Below are positions 51,398 to 57,427 of a DNA stretch of 64,000 nt, piece after piece (within the stretch, counting starts at the first letter, position 1; the number at the start of each line of letters is the position of its first letter). The notes beneath the pieces were generated by a model. It was not told where the DNA came from, did no database searches, and worked only from the letters and a program-made list of their open reading frames with translations. Both the position numbers and the translations under genes were made by a program. The stretch covers positions 122,501 to 186,500 of the forward strand of contig NZ_NSLI01000004.1 in the NCBI RefSeq assembly GCF_002288825.1. The letters are read 5' to 3'. This DNA comes from Sphingomonas lenta. Its GTDB lineage: Bacteria; Pseudomonadota; Alphaproteobacteria; Sphingomonadales; Sphingomonadaceae.

Positions 51398-52706
51398 GGC
51401 GACCGTCGAGCGGTTGCTGGCGGGGCTGCAGCGCTCGGCCACCGTCGAGCGGCGGGGCAGGCTGGTCGAGGTGCTGGGCACCACGCTCAAGGTGACGGGC
51501 ATCGCCGCGCGCATCGGCGACGCGTGCGAGGTGGTGGAGCCCGCGACCGGCCAGGTCGTGCCGGTAGAGGTGGTGGGCATCGCGGGCAACGCCACCATCC
51601 TGACGCCGCTGGCCGACGTGCGCGGCCTGTCGGTCGACGCGGAGGTGATCGTGCGCGGCGGCGAGGCGCAGGTGCCGTACGGCGACGCGCTGCTGGGCCG
51701 CGTGCTCGACGGGCGGGGACGGCCGATCGACGGGCTGGGCGAGCTGCCCGCGGGGCTGAAGCGGCGGCCGCTCCACGCGCCCGCGCCCGGCCCCATGGAG
51801 CGCGCGCTGATCGACGCGCCGATGGCGACGGGCGTGCGCGCGATCGACGCGCTCCTGACGCTGGGCGAAGGGCAGCGCGTGGGCGTGTTCGCGGCGGCGG
51901 GCGGCGGCAAGTCGACGCTGCTGGGCATGCTGGCGCGCTTCGCCCAGGCTGACGTGATCGTGATCGCGCTGATCGGCGAGCGCGGGCGCGAAGTGCGCGA
52001 GTTCATCGAGGACGCGCTGGGCCCCGACGGGCTCAAGCGATCGGTGATCGTGTGCGCCACGTCCGACCGCGCGGCGATGGAGCGCGTGCGCGCCGCGCAC
52101 CACGCCACCGCGGTGGCCGAGGGTTTCCGGAGCGAGGGCAGGCGCGTGCTCCTGCTGATGGACTCGGTCACCCGCTTCGCGCGCGCGCTGCGCGAGATCG
52201 GGCTGGCGGCGGGCGAGCCCGCGGTCCGGCGCGGCTTCCCCCCGTCGGTCTTCGCCGAGCTGCCGCGCCTGTTCGAGCGCGCGGGCAATGACGGGACGGG
52301 GTCGATCACGGGCGTCTACACCGTGCTGCTCGAGGACGAGGAGGGCGGCGACCCGGTCGGCGAGGAGGTGCGCTCGATCCTGGACGGGCATGTGGTGCTG
52401 TCGCGCAAGCTGGGCGCGGCGGGGCACTATCCCGCGATCGACGTGCTGGGCAGCCTGTCGCGGCTGTTCCCGCGGCTCGCCGACCCGGCGCACGCCAAGG
52501 CGGCGATGCGGGTGCGCGCGCTGCTCGCCAAGCACCAGGAGATCGAGTTCCTGGTGCAGGTGGGCGAGTACCGGCCGGGATCCGACCCGCTGGCCGACCG
52601 GGCGATCGCCGCCAAGCCGGAGATCGACGCGCTGCTGCGGCAGGACGCGCTTCAGCCCGAGGCGTTCCAGTCGTCGCTGATGCTGCTGCGCGGGGTGGCG
52701 GGATGA
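51387..52706 (+). CDS. sctN: T3SS ATPase SctN
   Basis: A 439-residue F1-beta/FliI-type ATPase. The Walker A is AAAGGGKSTLLGM near residue 170; RGREVREFIEDALG follows; the Walker B is VLLLMDSVTRFARALRE near 255; PRLFERAGNDGTGSITGVYT and ILDGHVVLSRKL are standard. It unfolds and releases chaperone-substrate complexes. The start ATG 51387 overlaps sctL. Confidence 0.96.
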   Translation: MAGEATVERLLAGLQRSATVERRGRLVEVLGTTLKVTGIAARIGDACEVVEPATGQVVPVEVVGIAGNATILTPLADVRGLSVDAEVIVRGGEAQVPYGDALLGRVLDGRGRPIDGLGELPAGLKRRPLHAPAPGPMERALIDAPMATGVRAIDALLTLGEGQRVGVFAAAGGGKSTLLGMLARFAQADVIVIALIGERGREVREFIEDALGPDGLKRSVIVCATSDRAAMERVRAAHHATAVAEGFRSEGRRVLLLMDSVTRFARALREIGLAAGEPAVRRGFPPSVFAELPRLFERAGNDGTGSITGVYTVLLEDEEGGDPVGEEVRSILDGHVVLSRKLGAAGHYPAIDVLGSLSRLFPRLADPAHAKAAMRVRALLAKHQEIEFLVQVGEYRPGSDPLADRAIAAKPEIDALLRQDALQPEAFQSSLMLLRGVAG

Positions 52707-53161
52707 GCGCGGCCGACGGGCGCGCGCAGGCCCGCATGCTGGTGCGGCTGCGCCACGTGCGCATGGAGGCGGCGGCGCGCGCGCTAGAGGAGGCGCGCGC
52801 CGCCGCCGCGCGCGCCGAGGCCGAGCGCGCGCGCGCCGACGCGGCCGCGGCCGCGGCCGACGAGCGGCACCGGGCGGCGTGCGAGGACTTGACGCTCGAT
52901 CCGGGCGAGGCGGAGCGGCTGCTCGCGGTGGCGGACCATCAGCGCTTCCGCCAATCGGTCGCGCGATCGGCGCTGGGCGACGCGCGGGAGCGCGAGCGGC
53001 AGTGTGGCGAGGCGGAGCGCGAGCGGCGGCGCCTGATGATCCTGGCGCGCGCGCGGCACGACCGCATCGCGGAGCACGCGGACGCGCTGGCGCGCCGCTG
53101 GGCCCGGCGGGACGAGGAGCGGACCGCGTGGGAGATCGACGAAGCGAGGAGGCCGAGATGA
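52703..53161 (+). CDS. sctO: T3SS stalk protein SctO
   Basis: 152 residues, almost entirely charged alpha-helical coiled coil (VRMEAAARALEEARAAAARA; RERERQCGEAERERRRLMIL), as in FliJ/YscO/HrpB7 stalks that couple ATPase and export gate. It overlaps sctN (ATGA) and sctP. Confidence 0.85.
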   Translation: MSAADGRAQARMLVRLRHVRMEAAARALEEARAAAARAEAERARADAAAAAADERHRAACEDLTLDPGEAERLLAVADHQRFRQSVARSALGDARERERQCGEAERERRRLMILARARHDRIAEHADALARRWARRDEERTAWEIDEARRPR

Positions 53162-53787
53162 CGGAGGTGAGCCGAGCCGCGCCGCCGCGCGCGACGCCCG
53201 TGCGGGCTGCGGTGCCCGCGAGGGGGGAGCCCGCGCCCGACGACGTCCGCGCGATGCGCGACGCGCTGGCGGGCGCGCGTGGGCGCATGCCGCCGGCCGA
53301 GCAGGCGGTCGGGCGCGAGGGCAAGGCGGGCGTTCCCCTGAAGGGTAAGCCGGTCGCCAATAAGGCGGCGGCGGGCGCGCCCGAGCGGGCCGCGACCGAC
53401 GAGCGGCCGATCGCGGTCCCCGAGCGCCGTCAGGAGCGGCGCGACCAGTTCGAGGGTTTCGCGCTGCCCGGCCAAGCGAACGCGCCCGCGCCGCTGCCCA
53501 TGCCCGTCATGCCCTCGCCGCAGGCGCATCCGGGGGCGTTCGCGCAGATGCTGGCGGACCTGTGGACGCGCGAGAACGGCAAGGGGTCGAAGGAGGTCAC
53601 CGTGCGCTTCGGCGAGCGTGCCTGGCCCGCGACGGGCGCGCGGCTGGTGCGCGACGCGGCGGGCGTGCTGGACGTCACGCTGTTCGTCGGCGGCCGAGGC
53701 GACGGGCTGGGCGACCTGTCGGACCTCGAGGCCGCGCTGGCGGAGGCGGGCGTGACGCTGGGCGCGCTGGAGGTGGAGGCGGCCTAG
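53158..53787 (+). CDS. sctP: T3SS needle-length/switch protein SctP
   Basis: 209 residues. The first 110 are disordered and rich in Pro, Ala and Arg. The C-terminal domain (AFAQMLADLWTRENGKGSKE; GVLDVTLFVGGRGDGLGD) fits the position and layout of SctP/HrpP proteins with a T3S4-like domain. The ATG at 53158 overlaps the sctO stop. It is the last core gene of the rightward run. Conservation is low, so synteny weighs in the call. Confidence 0.75.
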   Translation: MTEVSRAAPPRATPVRAAVPARGEPAPDDVRAMRDALAGARGRMPPAEQAVGREGKAGVPLKGKPVANKAAAGAPERAATDERPIAVPERRQERRDQFEGFALPGQANAPAPLPMPVMPSPQAHPGAFAQMLADLWTRENGKGSKEVTVRFGERAWPATGARLVRDAAGVLDVTLFVGGRGDGLGDLSDLEAALAEAGVTLGALEVEAA

Positions 53788-53791
53788 CGGC

Positions 53792-54688
53792 TCACTGCGT
53801 CCGCGCGCCGCTCTCGCGCCGGGCGTTCTCCGCCATGACGGCGAGCACGCCTTCGGGCACGGGCGGGGCCTTGGCGTGGGCGGGCGGCCAGCGGCCGTCG
53901 AGTGCTAAGCGGCGGATCTCGGCGGGGCTGGGATGGGGCGTGGGCCAGCCGAGCTTGGGGAGCCGCGCGGCGAGCCGCTTCTGCGCCGCCTCGTCGTCGG
54001 GATCGTCGCGCATCATCGGCATGGTGACGGCATAGGCGAGATTGCCGCCCGTCACGTCGATCGCCCAAGGATCGGCGCCGCGGTCGAGCAGCAGCTCGGC
54101 GATCTCGAAGCGGTCCGCGTCGAGCGCGTTCCCGAGCGGGCTGTTGCCGAGCCTGTCGCGGAACTTGGGATCGAGCCCGAAATCGAGCAGCATGCGGACG
54201 CCGCCCATCGATCCCAGCGCGGTCGCGATGTCGACGGGCCCGAGCGGCGACTCGGGCGGCATGGGCTTCGCGCCCGCCTTGAGCAGCGCCAAGGCGAAGT
54301 CGGGCTGCTTGGCCATCAGCGCCAGTTGCAGCGTCCCGCCGTCGCCCGTGACGTCGAGCGGCGCGCCGCGGCGGATCAGCAGGTCGACCGCGCGCGGCTC
54401 GCAGGTCGCGAGCGCCACGGTCAGCATGCTGTGCCGCTCGCCGACGCGGACGGTGGCGAGCGCGGGATCGGCGGCGAGCAGGCGCTCGGCGCGGGGGAGG
54501 TCGCGATCGTACAGCGCCTCGGCCAGGTCGCGCGCCGATTGGCCGAGCTTGGGATCGGTCAGCGTGGCGTCGCGCTTGGGCAGCACGGCTTCGGGTACGA
54601 AGCAGCTCGCCTGCGCGTCGTTCTGGCAGGCCGCCGTCACGAGCAGCGCGGCGGCGAGGAGGAAACGGGCGGACACATAAGCGACCAT
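53792..54688 (-). CDS. Ankyrin-repeat lipoprotein
   Basis: 298 residues. The leader ends in a lipobox (LLVTAACQ). Then come about five ankyrin repeats (RDLAEALYDRDLPRAERLLA; LPLGNALDADRF-like GNSPLGNALDADRFEIAELL; LLDRGADPWAID). It is convergent with sctP (4-bp gap) and follows the lipase-like gene in the same direction. It may be a periplasmic antitoxin-like or binding partner for that protein, as ankyrin lipoproteins elsewhere accompany toxic hydrolases; this is inference. Confidence 0.8.
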   Translation of the reverse strand: MVAYVSARFLLAAALLVTAACQNDAQASCFVPEAVLPKRDATLTDPKLGQSARDLAEALYDRDLPRAERLLAADPALATVRVGERHSMLTVALATCEPRAVDLLIRRGAPLDVTGDGGTLQLALMAKQPDFALALLKAGAKPMPPESPLGPVDIATALGSMGGVRMLLDFGLDPKFRDRLGNSPLGNALDADRFEIAELLLDRGADPWAIDVTGGNLAYAVTMPMMRDDPDDEAAQKRLAARLPKLGWPTPHPSPAEIRRLALDGRWPPAHAKAPPVPEGVLAVMAENARRESGARTQ

Positions 54689-54716
54689 CGCCCTGTCTCA
54701 GCCGGGGGTCAACGGA

Positions 54717-55631
54717 TCAACGTCCCGCCCGGGCCGCGGTGCCCGCCAGCACCCAGTCCATGCCGTGCCGGTCGATCGGGTTGCGCGCCTCGAACCAGTT
54801 CTTGCCCTCCGGCCGGACGAGCGGCAGGTCATGCTGCGTCCCGTACGCCTCCGGCAGGTCGGCCAGCACCGCGCCGGGGATCCCGCCCAGCAGTCCGCCC
54901 GCGACGCGGTCGCCGCCCTCCTGCGCCGCCGTCAGGACCTCGCCGGGGACGCGGTGGTTGTGGACCGCGCCGTGGCGCACCCCCGCGGCGTCGGCGATGG
55001 CCCTGGCGCGGCCGATCGTCGCCTCGCTCAGGCCCGCGGCGTTGAACGTGTCGGCGTGCCGGCCCGACGCGAGCGCGGCGGTGGCGGCGAGGCCGCCGCC
55101 GAGCGAGTGGCCGGCGAACTCGACGGCCGCGCCGCTTCGGGCGATGCGCTCGCCGATCCGCAGCGCGTTGTAGTAGTGTACCGAGTCGCGGCCGAGGAAC
55201 TGCTGACCGTTCGCCTTCCAATCGCCCCACTCCTGCGAGCCCCGGAACGCGATCGTGTAGCGTTCCTGGCCGGGGGCGCCGGTGACGTACACGCGGGCTC
55301 GGTAGTTCGCGCTCGGCACGTCCAGCATGCCGGGCGTGACGCCCAGCCGGTCCAGCTCCGCGGGCGTCGCCACGCGCGTCCCGGCGGGCGGGGCGGGGAC
55401 ATGGTTGTAGACGTCGGCGGCGAGCAGCGCGTTGCGGTGCGTCTCGGCCGCCGACCGCCCGCCGCCGGGCGCCGGGGCGGCTGGCGCGGCGGCGAGCGCG
55501 ACGGTCGGGGCGGAGGCCGCGCCGACGTTCCAGTCCGCGCGGTACGCTTGGGCCGCATCCATCCGCGGCGGCTGTGCGGCCGTCGACGAGGTCCCGGGGG
55601 AAATAAACGACCGGTCGACGGCGTTCAGCAT
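54717..55631 (-). CDS. Lipase-like alpha/beta hydrolase, candidate T3SS effector
   Basis: 304 residues, no Sec leader. The N-terminal 65 residues are Ala/Pro/Ser-rich, as in type III substrates. The hydrolase part has YTIAFRGSQEWGDWKANGQQ and the nucleophile elbow VEFAGHSLGGGLAATAALAS (Ser about residue 178), like class 3 lipases and bacterial phospholipases A1; the region TFNAAGLSEATIGRARAIA and a late HRVPGEVLT may supply Asp and His. Operator C lies 59 bp upstream of the ATG. It could damage host or rival membranes after export. Export is inferred, not shown. Confidence 0.75.
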   Translation of the reverse strand: MLNAVDRSFISPGTSSTAAQPPRMDAAQAYRADWNVGAASAPTVALAAAPAAPAPGGGRSAAETHRNALLAADVYNHVPAPPAGTRVATPAELDRLGVTPGMLDVPSANYRARVYVTGAPGQERYTIAFRGSQEWGDWKANGQQFLGRDSVHYYNALRIGERIARSGAAVEFAGHSLGGGLAATAALASGRHADTFNAAGLSEATIGRARAIADAAGVRHGAVHNHRVPGEVLTAAQEGGDRVAGGLLGGIPGAVLADLPEAYGTQHDLPLVRPEGKNWFEARNPIDRHGMDWVLAGTAARAGR

Positions 55632-55689
55632 GGATGCGGCCCTTCCTTGCGGACGGGCCTAAGCTGCACCGGACGCGAGAGGCGCGCCA

Positions 55690-55704
55690 TACTCGTTTCG
55701 ATTA
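55690..55704. promoter_or_regulatory. Candidate T3SS regulon operator (site C)
   Basis: TACTCG-TTT-CGATTA lies 59 bp before the lipase-like ATG and, read leftwards, continues into TGGCGC as do sites A and B. It places this gene in the same putative regulon as the 649-aa and 170-aa genes. Confidence 0.55.
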
Positions 55705-55717
55705 GGGCGTGGCGGAG

Positions 55718-55977
55718 ATGGCGGGTGAGATCGAGCGCACGCACGGGCGAGTTCGGCAGCTGGTGATGACCCTGAAGCAGGTAGACGCTACGCTTCGGAT
55801 CGTGGCTCTCGACATCGTATGGAAGCGGTTGAGCCCAAGGTGTTCCGTCAGTCCACTAACTGACCCGATCGAGGTGACGTGAAGCGAGTGGTGCTGCTTA
55901 TCCTGGGCACGGCGCATGCGGACACGTCCTTACGACCGTTCACAAGGATTACGGTTGCGGCGAGGAGATCAGCATAG
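55718..55977 (+). pseudogene. Remnant of a helical/winged-helix accessory gene
   Basis: The first part (GEIERTHGRVRQLVMTLKQV, then DATLRIVALDI) and a frame-shifted second part (GDVKRVVLLILGTAHADTSL) resemble a sphingomonad/rhizobial family in which an N-terminal helix (IRLF-type DATIRLFDPDI) is followed by a winged helix. A stop at 55880-55882 and another at 55975-55977 end the pieces. It is a decayed gene of probable mobile origin at the T3SS border. Confidence 0.45.
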
Positions 55978-56160
55978 GACGCGCTGAAGCGCAGCGATGT
56001 CACATACGCGCAGCTCGCCGGCAAGCTCGCCGACATAGGCGTGATGGACTCGGAGCCGAACATCAGGAACAAGCTGGCACGGGGTAGATTTACAACGGTG
56101 TTCCTGATCCAATGCCTAGGGGCGATCGAAGGCTCAACGTTCCGGCTATCTTCGGACTAA
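55978..56160 (+). pseudogene. DUF6471-like fragment
   Basis: The frame DALKRSDVTYAQLAGKLADI, then NIRNKLARGRFTTVFLIQCL is the core of DUF6471 proteins, small DNA-binding-like proteins. It is preceded by an in-frame TAG and lacks a start codon, so only the core survives, ending at TAA 56158-56160. It overlaps the start of the next gene in another frame. Confidence 0.6.
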
Positions 56161-57068
56161 TAGCAATTTCGGCGGGGCTTGGGTCATTGGCAACGGCATC
56201 GTTCTCAGGGCCGAACAAGCCAGAGCGTTACCCCCGCTACATCGAAATTGCCGAACAAGAACAGAAAGCTCCGCCTGCGGAGGCCGGCCCAAAAACTGTC
56301 CAGCGCCGCGAGAAACGCGAGCCATGCCGCGACCAGCGGTCCCGTGATGACTCCGATCTTTGCGCCCAATGGCGCGCGGTGGAGGCTTCCCGCAATGCGG
56401 CTGATTGGGCATTCTGGCAACTTATACTCAGCGGCTTTGGCGTAATCGGCCTTATCCTTTCGCTTGATTTTAACCGAAGGGCGCTTGCCGCCGCGCGCGA
56501 AGCAAACAAGATTTCCCGCGTTAGCATGGAAGCCGAAAATAGAGCATGGATTCAAATCTGCGGCGTCAGCGACGCCACTTTCTCCCAGCAATGGCGGCCA
56601 AACCTACAAATCTGGTCTGTATCAGGCCAGTGTAGATTCAAAAACGTCGGGCAGACTGTCGCGCGCCAGATTCGGATCGATCATGAGTTTGGCTTCTTTA
56701 CCCGTCACATCCTGCCCGGAGGCGGCATGGATATACGGCCTATTGGCCGCCTTCACACCGATGCTGCCCCGATAATCGGGTATCTGTTTCCTGACACTGA
56801 TCGAACTTGCTATGTTACAGAAAGCCTCAATGACGGTTTCAAACGAGCGACGAGAATACTCAATCAAGAGGAGCAAGTTGCTGATGTGGTGCTCTACCTG
56901 TTCGTTCGTATCTACTATCGGACGATCTACGAGGATGACGAGTCGCCTGAGCGTGTAACTGAGTCGATTTACAGGATCGATAATCCTAAAAATCCGGTGA
57001 TAACCGGTTCCGAGATTGAGAATGCTGTGGGCCTGATCCCGGTCGAAGCAGGAGCCCGGATTACCTGA
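56112..57068 (+). CDS. Hypothetical two-TM protein in a lower-GC patch
   Basis: 318 residues. A first helix near residues 12-30 (AIFGLIAISAGLGSLATASF), a second near 95-115 (WQLILSGFGVIGLILSLDF), an alpha-helical link (AAAREANKISRVSMEAENRA) and a soluble C-terminal domain with WIQICGVSDATF. Similar proteins occur widely in genomic islands and prophages without known function. Codon use is visibly more A/T-rich than in the neighbours, a sign of recent acquisition. The start may lie slightly downstream of 56112. Confidence 0.65.
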   Translation: MPRGDRRLNVPAIFGLIAISAGLGSLATASFSGPNKPERYPRYIEIAEQEQKAPPAEAGPKTVQRREKREPCRDQRSRDDSDLCAQWRAVEASRNAADWAFWQLILSGFGVIGLILSLDFNRRALAAAREANKISRVSMEAENRAWIQICGVSDATFSQQWRPNLQIWSVSGQCRFKNVGQTVARQIRIDHEFGFFTRHILPGGGMDIRPIGRLHTDAAPIIGYLFPDTDRTCYVTESLNDGFKRATRILNQEEQVADVVLYLFVRIYYRTIYEDDESPERVTESIYRIDNPKNPVITGSEIENAVGLIPVEAGARIT

Positions 57069-57253
57069 AATTCCGATACTCGACGCATTAGATAATAAGG
57101 CACCCGTCACCGCAAGGATGGGTAACCAATTACGTGTCGGCGCAGCTGCCATATAGAATCGTGTCGAAGGCTAAATGCAATCGTCAGCCTTTGCACAAGT
57201 TAACGCCTACGTTTGGTGACAGACTTACACATCCGAACGGGGTAAGTGGTAAT

Positions 57254-57336
57254 TTGGTTCAGGGTTTATCGGCGTACGCGCGACTCACGCTGAGTCGTCC
57301 GCACCGCGATGGATGCTGAAACGAGTTCAGCATGAT
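57254..57336. repeat. Dispersed intergenic repeat, copy 2
   Basis: It matches 33134-33216 over 83 bp with few differences, including the right-hand hairpin ATGCTGAA/GTTCAGCAT. The left hairpin arm is mutated here. The rest of 57069-57427 holds no supported gene. Confidence 0.75.
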
Positions 57337-57427
57337 GGCGGCGAGAGGGGTCCGGTCCGCAACCGCTTCAACCCGGACGCCACCTGTGCGATAACGCCCG
57401 CGCTACCCGTCGGAGGCGTTGGGCGAC

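Noticed and set aside
50021..53360. Two overlapping minus-strand frames of 762 and 691 codons across sctJ-sctP
   Set aside because: They are antisense to conserved T3SS genes, extremely rich in Arg, Ala, Ser and Pro, typical of high-GC shadow frames.
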